This document shows, piece after piece, positions 34,877-41,905 of a DNA stretch of 64,000 bases. Origin of the DNA: Arthrobacter sp. NicSoilB8 (GTDB lineage: Bacteria > Actinomycetota > Actinomycetes > Actinomycetales > Micrococcaceae); contig NZ_AP024655.1 in the NCBI RefSeq assembly GCF_019977355.1, positions 4,588,001 through 4,652,000 of the forward strand. The letters are read 5' to 3'. Made by a program: the position numbers and the translations under genes. Numbering within the stretch: the first letter of the stretch is position 1; the number at the start of each line of letters is the position of its first letter. A model generated the notes under the pieces. The model had not been told where the DNA came from. It searched no databases and saw nothing but the letters and a program-made list of their open reading frames with translations.

Positions 34877-34905
34877 AGTATGCGACCGGATTCTCATAAG
34901 ATAAA
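34877..34905 (-). promoter_or_regulatory. Predicted putA promoter (TTTATC-N17-CATACT)
   Basis: On the minus strand TTTATC and CATACT are separated by 17 bases, about 45 bases before the putA start. The identical hexamers and spacing occur before the amino-acid permease at 36670-36698, which supports both predictions. The boxes are weak against the sigma-70 consensus, fitting an activator-dependent promoter. Confidence 0.6.
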
Positions 34906-34910
34906 GCGAT

Positions 34911-34939
34911 GTTTTCCGAGCAATACCGGTTAGGAAAAC
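34911..34939. promoter_or_regulatory. Inverted repeat upstream of the putA promoter, candidate LysR site
   Basis: GTTTTCC (34911-34917) and GGAAAAC (34933-34939) form a 7-base inverted repeat with a 15-base spacer. It lies 5 bases upstream of the predicted -35, where LysR activators usually bind. A comparable repeat with a different sequence sits at the permease promoter. Confidence 0.45.
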
Positions 34940-35068
34940 CGATGCTTCCTTGCCCCGTCCGAACGTTCGGAAACCACCCCGGACGCACCCTCGTTTCCCG
35001 CACCTTTTCAGGCGGCGCCCCCTTACTTCCTGCGCCGCATCCTGCCCCGCTTCCTGCGCCGAAAATCG

Positions 35069-35106
35069 GCGAACCCCCTCCCGGGAAATGGGGAGGGGGT
35101 TCGCCG
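35069..35106. terminator. Hairpin downstream of the amino-acid permease gene
   Basis: Perfect 15-base arms (GGCGAACCCCCTCCC and complement) at 35069-35083 and 35092-35106 around an 8-base loop, with at least one further pair outside. On the minus strand it is followed by an AAAAT-complement TTTTC stretch, consistent with a terminator for the permease. It separates permease from putA, so the two are independent transcripts. Confidence 0.8.
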
Positions 35107-35139
35107 GTACGGGAGCGGACGTGAGAGAGCGTTGGGCGG

Positions 35140-36603
35140 TCATGCCAGGGGGCGGTGCATCTCCACGATTTCCTCGTGCCGCGGGCTGTCCGGGTTCATC
35201 AGCGAGTTCTTGCGGCCGTAGGTGAAGTAGATGATGAGGCCGACCACGAGCCAGACCCCGAACCGAACCCAGGTCTCCCAGTGCAGCTGGAACATCAGGA
35301 ACAGCGAGGCGAACACACCGAACGCGGGGACCAGGGGCATCAGCGGCAGGCGGAAGGTCCGCGGGGCATCGGGCTTCTTGTAGCGGAACACGATAACGGA
35401 CAAGCAGACGACGACGAACGCGGCCAGGATGCCGATGTTGGTCAGGTCCGCCACGGCTTTGATCGGAAGGATGCCGGCCAGGATAGCGGCCCCGGCGCCG
35501 GCGATCCAGGTCACGCGCTGCGGCGTGCCGTGCCGGTCTGTCTTGGCGAACCAGCCCGGCAGGAGGCCGTCGCGGCTCATCGAGAACCAGACGCGGGTGA
35601 CGCCGAGGAGGAAGGTCAGCATTACGGTGAGGATGGACAGGACCGCGAACACGGAGATGATCGTTGCGATCACCGGCAGCCCGACGCTGTTGAAGGCGGA
35701 GGCGAAGCCGGCCTTGGGGTCAATCTCCGTGTAGTGCTGCATTCCGGTGAGCACCAGGGTGGCGGCGACGTAGAGCAGCATGGCGATGATCAGCGAGTAG
35801 ATGATCGCCTTCGGCATGTGCTTCTTGCCGTCCGTCGCTTCCTCCGCCGCGGTGCTCATGGCGTCGTAGCCGAACACGGCGAAGAACACCGTGGCGGAGC
35901 CGGCCACCACGGGGCCGAAGCCGCTGGGCATGAAGGGGTCGTAATTTTTGGTGTTGATGTAGAAGATGCCCAGGCCGATGATGAACAGGATCAGGACGAC
36001 TTTGATGGCGACGGCGACCAGTTCGAAGCGCCCAAAGGTCTTCGTGCCGCGCGAGAGGATCCAGGTCACCAGCAGGCAGACGAGGATAGCGGGAAGGTTG
36101 ATGATGCCACCCGTTCCCTCATCCGGCGTCGCTGTCATCCAGGCGGGCATGTGGATGCCGATGCCGGAAAGGAAGGCATCGAAGTAGCCCGAGATGCCGA
36201 TGGCCACCACCGCCACGATCGCGATGTACTCCAGCAGCAGGTCCCACCCGATGAACCAGCCGATCACCTCGCCGAGGGCAACGTAGCCGTAGGTATATGC
36301 CGAGCCGGCCCGCGGGATCATGCCGGCGAATTCGGCGTAGGACAGCGCCGCGGCGGCGGATGCCAGTCCGGCGATCAGGAACGAGACGAGCACCGCCGGG
36401 CCGACGCCGGGCTCGCTCGCACTGCCGTGGGCCACAAGGCCCGCCAGCGAGAAGATGCCGACGCCGATAATACCGCCGACGCCGATGGCCGTCAGCTGCC
36501 AGAGCCCCAGGCTCCTGTGCAATCCGCTGTGTTTGTTTTCTTCTTCAATGTCGTCGATGGGCTTGCGCCGCATGATCGACCGCGCCAAATCTTGTGTAGC
36601 CAC
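35140..36603 (-). CDS. APC-family amino acid permease
   Basis: A 487-aa permease with about 12-14 helices. The N-terminus LGLWQLTAIGVGGIIGVGIF is the APC substrate-binding first helix, followed by LSYAEFAGMIPRAGSAYTYG and VFFAVFGYDAMSTAAEEATD. The pattern is that of the cationic amino acid transporter branch, but the substrate cannot be read; location by putA and a shared promoter form suggest proline or a related amino acid. The GTG start follows AGGAGG by 6 bases. A LysR gene diverges from it. Confidence 0.88.
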   Translation of the reverse strand: MATQDLARSIMRRKPIDDIEEENKHSGLHRSLGLWQLTAIGVGGIIGVGIFSLAGLVAHGSASEPGVGPAVLVSFLIAGLASAAAALSYAEFAGMIPRAGSAYTYGYVALGEVIGWFIGWDLLLEYIAIVAVVAIGISGYFDAFLSGIGIHMPAWMTATPDEGTGGIINLPAILVCLLVTWILSRGTKTFGRFELVAVAIKVVLILFIIGLGIFYINTKNYDPFMPSGFGPVVAGSATVFFAVFGYDAMSTAAEEATDGKKHMPKAIIYSLIIAMLLYVAATLVLTGMQHYTEIDPKAGFASAFNSVGLPVIATIISVFAVLSILTVMLTFLLGVTRVWFSMSRDGLLPGWFAKTDRHGTPQRVTWIAGAGAAILAGILPIKAVADLTNIGILAAFVVVCLSVIVFRYKKPDAPRTFRLPLMPLVPAFGVFASLFLMFQLHWETWVRFGVWLVVGLIIYFTYGRKNSLMNPDSPRHEEIVEMHRPLA

Positions 36604-36669
36604 CAGGGCCTCCTATTTAGGTGTGATGCCCATCAATCCACCCTGTGATGGGGGTTACCGAGCGACAAC

Positions 36670-36698
36670 AGTATGCAAGCCCGATTGCATTAGATAAA
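36670..36698 (-). promoter_or_regulatory. Predicted permease promoter (TTTATC-N17-CATACT)
   Basis: The minus strand shows the same hexamers and 17-base spacing as the putA promoter, with further similarity beyond the hexamers (for example GCATACTG in both). It lies about 66 bases before the GTG of the permease. Confidence 0.6.
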
Positions 36699-36700
36699 GT

Positions 36701-36731
36701 GAATTCTCTTAATCAGTAACCATTAGAATTC
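36701..36731. promoter_or_regulatory. Inverted repeat between permease and LysR gene, candidate operator
   Basis: GAATTCT (36701-36707) and AGAATTC (36725-36731) form a perfect 7-base inverted repeat with a 17-base AT-rich spacer, 2 bases upstream of the permease -35 and 14 bases before the LysR start. This is the expected place for autoregulation of the LysR gene and activation of the divergent permease. Confidence 0.6.
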
Positions 36732-36745
36732 CCGAAGGGATAGCG

Positions 36746-37696
36746 ATGCTCGACGTCCGGCGTTTGCGACTGCTGCGCGAACTGAAGATCCGGGGCACAC
36801 TGGCCGAAGTGGCCGAAGCGCTCCAGTACAGTCCATCGTCAGTCTCCCAGCAACTGGCCCTCCTTGAGAAGGAGGCCGGGGTGGAACTCCTCCGGAAAAC
36901 TGGGCGCCGTGTGCAACTGACGCCGCAGGCGGAAGTCCTCGTGGCCCATACGTCCCAGCTCCTCGAGACGCTGGAACAGGCCGAGGCCGACCTGGCCGCC
37001 TCGCTGACCACAGTCACAGGTACTGTACGGATTGCGGTGTTTCAGTCCGCCGCACTGGCTCTCATGCCCGGAGCACTGACCCGGATGTCCGCCAGCTACC
37101 CGGAAGTACGGGTCGAAATGACCCAGCGGGAGCCGGAAACGGCCCTCCACGAGACGTGGGCCCGGGACTTCGATCTTGTGATCGCCGAGCAGTACCCCGG
37201 CCACGCCGCCCCGCACTACGCCGAGCTGGACCGCGTGGCCCTGACCAGGGACGCCATCCGGCTCGCCGTTCCGCCTTCCTCTCCGGAGCGACCTGCCATC
37301 AGGACGCTGGCGGACACCGCCGGGCTGCCCTGGGTGATGGAACCCCGCGGGGCGGCCTCCCGGCACTGGGCCGAGCAGGCCTGCCGGAGCGCCGGGTTTG
37401 AGCCCGACGTGCGCTTTGAAACCGCCGACCTGCAGGCCCAGATCCGGCTGATCGAATCCGGAAATGCGGTGGCCCTCATGCCCGACCTCGTGTGGACCGG
37501 GCGTGGCACCAGCGCGCAGCTCCTGGACCTGCCCGGGGATCCGCACCGGACGGTATTCACCTCCGTGCGGCGGTCCAGCGCCAAGCGTCCGGCACTCCTG
37601 GCGGCCCGGGAAATCCTGGCGGCGACGGCGGCATCCATCGTCCCGGCGACGGCGGCCGGCGCGCTCGATCCGGCCCCTGCGGACCGGCCCGCCTGA
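36746..37696 (+). CDS. LysR-family regulator next to the permease and putA
   Basis: A 316-aa LTTR. The HTH is LDVRRLRLLRELKIRGTLAE with VAEALQYSPSSVSQQLALLE, typical of the group that starts at residue 1 with MLDVRRL. The effector-binding domain follows (TGTVRIAVFQSAALALMPGA onward). It is divergent from the permease over a 142-base space holding a perfect inverted repeat, so it probably controls the permease and perhaps putA. The last 30 residues are a Pro/Ala-rich tail. Confidence 0.88.
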   Translation: MLDVRRLRLLRELKIRGTLAEVAEALQYSPSSVSQQLALLEKEAGVELLRKTGRRVQLTPQAEVLVAHTSQLLETLEQAEADLAASLTTVTGTVRIAVFQSAALALMPGALTRMSASYPEVRVEMTQREPETALHETWARDFDLVIAEQYPGHAAPHYAELDRVALTRDAIRLAVPPSSPERPAIRTLADTAGLPWVMEPRGAASRHWAEQACRSAGFEPDVRFETADLQAQIRLIESGNAVALMPDLVWTGRGTSAQLLDLPGDPHRTVFTSVRRSSAKRPALLAAREILAATAASIVPATAAGALDPAPADRPA

Positions 37697-37781
37697 CGCG
37701 CCGCGCGACCGGCCCGCGCGCCGGTTGCGTGTGCGGTGGGCCACAGCGCGCGCGGCGGCCCCGCGTTAGACTGGTGACGTT

Positions 37782-38210
37782 ATGAATCGCACAATATTCA
37801 AATCCAAGATCCACCGCGCGACGGTCACGCACGCGGACCTTCACTATGTCGGTTCGGTCACCGTCGACCTGGATCTGCTGGAGGCGGCCGACATCCTCCC
37901 CGGGGAGCTCGTGGCGATCGTCGACGTCACCAACGGTGCCCGGCTTGAGACCTACACGATTGCCGGCGAGCGCGGTTCGGGCGTGATTGGTATCAACGGT
38001 GCCGCCGCCCACCTGATGCACGAGAACGACATTGTCATCCTCATCACCTACGCCCAGATGACCACGGACGAGGCGAAGGCGTACAACCCCAGGGTGGTCC
38101 ATGTGGATCAGGACAACAAGATTGTCCAGATCGGCAACGACCCCGCGGAGGGCATGACGCCGGGCCTCCTGCGCCCGCCGCACTCGCTGAACAACGCCGC
38201 CCTCAACTAG
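37782..38210 (+). CDS. panD: Aspartate 1-decarboxylase precursor
   Basis: A 142-aa pyruvoyl enzyme making beta-alanine for pantothenate and coenzyme A. The self-cleavage site Gly24-Ser25 is intact in [20 protein letters not shown], and the segment [26 protein letters not shown] surrounds the substrate site. Cleavage would give a 24-residue beta chain and a pyruvoyl-capped alpha chain. Length is typical, apart from a short tail. It stands alone and is followed by a hairpin. In actinobacteria maturation does not usually need PanM; that is family knowledge. Confidence 0.97.
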   Translation: MNRTIFKSKIHRATVTHADLHYVGSVTVDLDLLEAADILPGELVAIVDVTNGARLETYTIAGERGSGVIGINGAAAHLMHENDIVILITYAQMTTDEAKAYNPRVVHVDQDNKIVQIGNDPAEGMTPGLLRPPHSLNNAALN

Positions 38211-38248
38211 CCGTAACAACACGGCAACGTCCCGCACCGCGCCTGCCG

Positions 38249-38276
38249 CACGCGGGCCTTACCTGGCCCGCGCGTG
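38249..38276. terminator. Hairpin downstream of panD
   Basis: CACGCGGGCC (38249-38258) pairs with GGCCCGCGCGTG (38265-38276) with a 2-base bulge and a 6-base loop, 38 bases after the panD stop. No T-run follows, so it is a possible terminator only. Confidence 0.5.
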
Positions 38277-38387
38277 ACACGCACCAGCACGCCGTCGGGC
38301 GTAATAGGACGGTCCGCGGAATAAAGCTGATTACTCTGGAACGGTGACCCCTCCCCGCCGCCCTCCCGCCCCGCTGCGGAGAGCCGC

Positions 38388-39314
38388 GTGCTAGGGGTAC
38401 TGGCAGGCTTCTTCGTCGTCTGGTCCATCATCCTGGTCGGCATGTTCGTGGGCCGCCGCAACATCCTGGGCGAGAACGCCCGCTCCGTCCTCAGCGCCCT
38501 GACGTTCTTCGTGGCCAGCCCCGCCCTGCTGTTCGAGACGCTCAGCAAGGCCAAACTGCACGACGTCTTTGCCGCGCCGCTGCTCGTGACGGCGGTAGGG
38601 GCAATAACGACGGCGGTGCTGTTCTTTGGCATTGTGCGCTTCGCGCTCAAGCGCCCGGTACCGGAATCCCTCATCTCCTCCATGAGCGCGTCCCTGGCCA
38701 ACTCGGCCAACCTCGGCATTCCCATCGCCGTCTTCGTGCTCGGTGATGCCAGCTATGTGGCGCCCCTGCTCATTTTCCAGCTGGCGTTCTTCACTCCCCT
38801 GTTCCTCATGGCCCTGGACGCCACCACCAGTTCGCACCGGACCACACCCCTGGGCTTCGTGCTCATGATCCTGCGCAACCCGATGATCGTGGGGTCCGCG
38901 CTCGGCCTTGTGGTGGCCGGGACGGGCTGGCAGGTGCCCCCGCTGGTCCTGGAGCCCATTCACTTGATCGGCGGGGCGGCCATCCCGGCCATGCTGATCG
39001 CCTTCGGCATGAGCCTGAACGGCTCCAAACCCTTGCCGGCGGCAGACGGACGCCAGCTGGACGCCCTGCTGGCGAGCTTCTTCAAGCTCGTTGTCCACCC
39101 GCTGGCCGCGTACCTGTTTGCCCGCTTTGCCCTCGGCATGGAGGATAAGGCGCTGTTCGCCGCCGTCGTCACCGCGGCCCTGCCCACCGCCCAAAACGTC
39201 TTTGTCGCGGCCAGCCGTTACCGCACCGGCGTCACAGTAGCCAAGGACACCGTGCTGATCACTACGGTGGTAGCTGTGCCTGCCATGATCGGCGTGGCCC
39301 TGCTGCTGGCCTGA
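38388..39314 (+). CDS. AEC-family (auxin efflux carrier-like) transporter
   Basis: A 308-aa carrier with about 10 helices in two inverted halves. Family segments are SALTFFVASPALLFETLSKA in the first half and ALPTAQNVFVAASRYRTGV near the end, which form the crossover region. The start is the GTG at 38388; the ribosome site is weak. Bacterial AEC members move malonate, malate or amino acids; the substrate is unknown. The flavoenzyme gene starts 87 bases downstream, so the two may be co-transcribed. Confidence 0.87.
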   Translation: MLGVLAGFFVVWSIILVGMFVGRRNILGENARSVLSALTFFVASPALLFETLSKAKLHDVFAAPLLVTAVGAITTAVLFFGIVRFALKRPVPESLISSMSASLANSANLGIPIAVFVLGDASYVAPLLIFQLAFFTPLFLMALDATTSSHRTTPLGFVLMILRNPMIVGSALGLVVAGTGWQVPPLVLEPIHLIGGAAIPAMLIAFGMSLNGSKPLPAADGRQLDALLASFFKLVVHPLAAYLFARFALGMEDKALFAAVVTAALPTAQNVFVAASRYRTGVTVAKDTVLITTVVAVPAMIGVALLLA

Positions 39315-39326
39315 CCCGTCCGGGCT

Positions 39327-39358
39327 GACCCTGTGTTGGTCTGGCCCTGTGTTGGTCT
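39327..39358. repeat. Two tandem 16-bp repeats between AEC and oxidase genes
   Basis: CCCTGTGTTGGTCTGG occurs at 39327-39342 and again at 39343-39358 without change, followed by a truncated third copy (CCCTGTCTGG). It lies in the short gap upstream of the oxidase ribosome site. Confidence 0.85.
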
Positions 39359-39401
39359 GGCCCTGTCTGGCCGGGCCGGCACCAACCCCGGAGGAGGATT
39401 C

Positions 39402-40529
39402 TTGAACACAACCCTGGACACGGTCGTCGTCGGCGGCGGCGCGATGGGTTCCGCCACGGCATGGGCGCTGGCCCGTCGCGGCCGGAACGTGACCCTGCTG
39501 GAGCAGTTCGGGCCCGGCCACCGCAATGGCGCCTCCCACGGCACCACCCGGAACTTCAATCCCGGCTACGCGGATCCGGACTACGTCGCACTGCTGGCCG
39601 AGTCCGCCCGGCTGTGGAACGAGCTCGAAGCGGACAGCGGCGAGCGCCTGCTGGCCCGGACCGGCGTCGTCAACCACGGCACCGACCCCAGGCTGCCCCG
39701 GATCCGCAACGCACTGCTGGCCGCCGGGCTCCGCGCGGAGTTCCTCTCCGTAGACGAAGCAGCCGACCGCTGGCGGGGCATCCGGTTCGACCAGCGCGTG
39801 CTGCACATGGCGGACGGCGGCCAGCTGAACCCCGACGCCGCGCTGCCGGCGATGCAGCGCCTCGCCGCCGGCCTCGGCGCCGAGATCCGCCATCACGTCA
39901 AGGTCCTGGAGCTGAAGGTGCTCGACGACGGTGTCCTGCTCACCGTCGAGTCCGGCGGCCGGACCGAGACGCTCTCCGCGAGACAGGCCGTGGTCACGGC
40001 CGGCGGCTGGACCGCGAAGCTGCTCGCCGGGGTGGCGCCCCTGCCCCGGCTCACGGTCACGCAGGAGCAGCCCGCCCACTTCGCCATTACGGACGACGCC
40101 GCCCAGTGGCCGGGCTTCAACCACATGCCCGGCCACGGGGACGCATACGCCTACTGGCGTTCGCCCGTTTACGGCATGCAAACGCCGGGCGAGGGAATCA
40201 AGGCCGGATGGCACGGCGTTGGCCCCGTGGTGGACCCGGACCGGCGGACCTTCGCCCCGGAGCCCGGCCAGCGGGCGGCCCTGCAGCGCTACGCCCGCGA
40301 CTGGCTGCCGGGCGTCGACGCCGATTCACTGACCGACGTCAGCTGCACCTACACGACCACCGCGGATGAAAACTTCATCCTGGACCGGATCGGCCCCGTG
40401 GTGGTCGGCGCCGGCTTCTCCGGCCACGGATTCAAGTTCACGCCGGCCGTGGGCCGGATCCTGGCAGACCTCGCCACCGGCGACGGCGGCGCGCCGGCCA
40501 TCTTCTCGGCCTCCCGCGCCCGTTCCTGA
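39402..40529 (+). CDS. FAD-dependent amine oxidase, N-methyltryptophan/monomeric sarcosine oxidase type
   Basis: A 375-aa flavoenzyme of the DAO family that oxidatively demethylates or deaminates small secondary amines, giving H2O2. The dinucleotide-binding motif is VVVGGGAMGSATAWALARRG at the start, and the block SHGTTRNFNPGYADPDY follows. The cysteine in DVSCTYTTTADENFILDRIG lines up with the residue that binds FAD covalently in monomeric sarcosine oxidase, and GAGFSGHGFKFTPAVGRI closes the site. The TTG at 39402 has GGAGGA 5 bases upstream. Substrate not certain; MTOX-like is the common annotation. Confidence 0.88.
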   Translation: MNTTLDTVVVGGGAMGSATAWALARRGRNVTLLEQFGPGHRNGASHGTTRNFNPGYADPDYVALLAESARLWNELEADSGERLLARTGVVNHGTDPRLPRIRNALLAAGLRAEFLSVDEAADRWRGIRFDQRVLHMADGGQLNPDAALPAMQRLAAGLGAEIRHHVKVLELKVLDDGVLLTVESGGRTETLSARQAVVTAGGWTAKLLAGVAPLPRLTVTQEQPAHFAITDDAAQWPGFNHMPGHGDAYAYWRSPVYGMQTPGEGIKAGWHGVGPVVDPDRRTFAPEPGQRAALQRYARDWLPGVDADSLTDVSCTYTTTADENFILDRIGPVVVGAGFSGHGFKFTPAVGRILADLATGDGGAPAIFSASRARS

Positions 40530-40542
40530 CCCCCGCCAAAAG

Positions 40543-40605
40543 CAACGCGGGGTCACATCGCGCCCATCCTGAGCCCCGGCATGGGCGCGATGTGACCCCG
40601 CGTTG
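40543..40605. repeat. Palindromic repeat copy C (CAACGCGGGGTCA family)
   Basis: Perfect 25-base arms at 40543-40567 and 40581-40605 with a 13-base loop, the same geometry as copy A. The outer 15 bases match A on both arms (CAACGCGGGGTCAC), while the inner part differs but stays paired. It lies 13 bases after the oxidase stop. Confidence 0.85.
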
Positions 40606-40683
40606 GTGTGTGCGCCGGTAGGCTGGGACCGGTCTTAGGCCGCCCCGCGGATATCAGGGGCAACAGCACGGAGTGGGGAAGAA

Positions 40684-41847
40684 TTGCACAGCGTCCAACC
40701 AGTCAGCGTCCAATCTGGCAGCGTTCAATCAGTCAGCGTTCAACGCGGCAGGCTCCAGGCAGATGGCTTCCAGGCAGATGGCGTCCGGGCTCAGGGCGCG
40801 CGCGGCCGGAAGATCGGCGCGGTCGACTGGATCGTCCGCGGCGTGGCCGGCCTCCTGCTCGTGGCGACGACGGCGTGCGCCGGGCCCGGGACAGCCACCC
40901 CGGCTGCCGGGACCGGCGTCGTCGGCCCCGGCACAGCGGCCGCCACCGCCACCGCGTCACCCGGCACGGACGGCACCCCGCTTGATCCCGAGACCACCCC
41001 CGGGGTTGACGTCCCCGGCGTCGGCGCCCCGCACCAGCAGCCGGCCTTCGCCAGCAAGGCGCTTCAGGTGCTGGCGACGCTGCCCGTCAAGGGCCGCGCG
41101 CCGAAGACAGGCTATTCGCGCAACCAGTTCGGCCCGGCCTGGGCCGACGTCGACCACAACGGCTGCGATACCCGCAATGACATGCTGCGCCGCGACCTCA
41201 AGGCCCTCGCCCTCAAGCCCGGAACGCGGGACTGCGTGGTGCTCTCCGGCATCCTGAACGACCCCTACACGGCGGCCGCCATCAATTTCCTGCGCGGCAA
41301 CGCCACCAGCACCGCAGTCCAGATCGACCACGTCGTGGCCCTCAGCGACGCCTGGCAGAAGGGCGCCCAGCAGCTCAGCCCGGCGCAGCGGCTGTCCTTC
41401 GCCAACGATCCGCTGAACCTGCTGGCCGTGGACGGCCCCGCCAACCAGAGCAAGAGCGACGGCGACGCCGCCACCTGGCTGCCGCCGAACAAGTCCTACC
41501 GCTGCAGCTACGTCGCCCGCCAGATCTCGGTGAAATCCAGCTACGGGCTCTGGGTGACCCAGGCCGAGCACGACGCCATGGCCCGGGTCCTCGCCGACTG
41601 CCCGGACGCCCTGGCACCGACCAACCAGCCGGCCGCCGCTCCCGCGCAGGCCGCGGCACCCGCGCCCGCCCAGCAACCCGCCCCGGCGCAGGTCCAGATG
41701 GCCCCCGCACCCGCACCCGCACCTGCCGCGGTAACCTACGCGAACTGCACCGCGGTCCGCGCCGCCGGCGCAGCACCCATCCACATCGGCCAGCCGGGGT
41801 ACAGCAGCAGGCTGGACCGCGACGGGGACGGCGTCGGCTGCGAGTAG
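40684..41847 (+). CDS. Secreted HNH-type nuclease with excalibur domain
   Basis: A 387-aa protein from a TTG start with GGGGAAG upstream. Residues 1-40 are low complexity, coded by short DNA repeats; then a hydrophobic export segment (DWIVRGVAGLLLVATTACAG) with a possible lipobox cysteine. The catalytic part is the GmrSD C-terminal/DUF1524 HNH type: RNQFGPAWADVDHNGCDTRN, the QIDHVVALSDAWQKGAQQLS motif and LLAVDGPANQSKSDGDAATW. A Pro/Ala/Gln linker leads to an excalibur calcium-binding end, SRLDRDGDGVGCE. It is probably an extracellular or surface nuclease. A later start within the low-complexity part is possible. Confidence 0.85.
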   Translation: MHSVQPVSVQSGSVQSVSVQRGRLQADGFQADGVRAQGARGRKIGAVDWIVRGVAGLLLVATTACAGPGTATPAAGTGVVGPGTAAATATASPGTDGTPLDPETTPGVDVPGVGAPHQQPAFASKALQVLATLPVKGRAPKTGYSRNQFGPAWADVDHNGCDTRNDMLRRDLKALALKPGTRDCVVLSGILNDPYTAAAINFLRGNATSTAVQIDHVVALSDAWQKGAQQLSPAQRLSFANDPLNLLAVDGPANQSKSDGDAATWLPPNKSYRCSYVARQISVKSSYGLWVTQAEHDAMARVLADCPDALAPTNQPAAAPAQAAAPAPAQQPAPAQVQMAPAPAPAPAAVTYANCTAVRAAGAAPIHIGQPGYSSRLDRDGDGVGCE

Positions 41848-41905
41848 CCAGGTGCCCCCGTCGCTGTGCAGTTGCCCTGTTGCCGGTCAGTGCGGGGACC
41901 GTTGA

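Noticed and set aside
39333..39401. GTG start 23 codons upstream for the flavin oxidase
   Set aside because: It lies within the 16-base repeats; the TTG at 39402 has GGAGGA at the right distance and starts just before the Rossmann motif.
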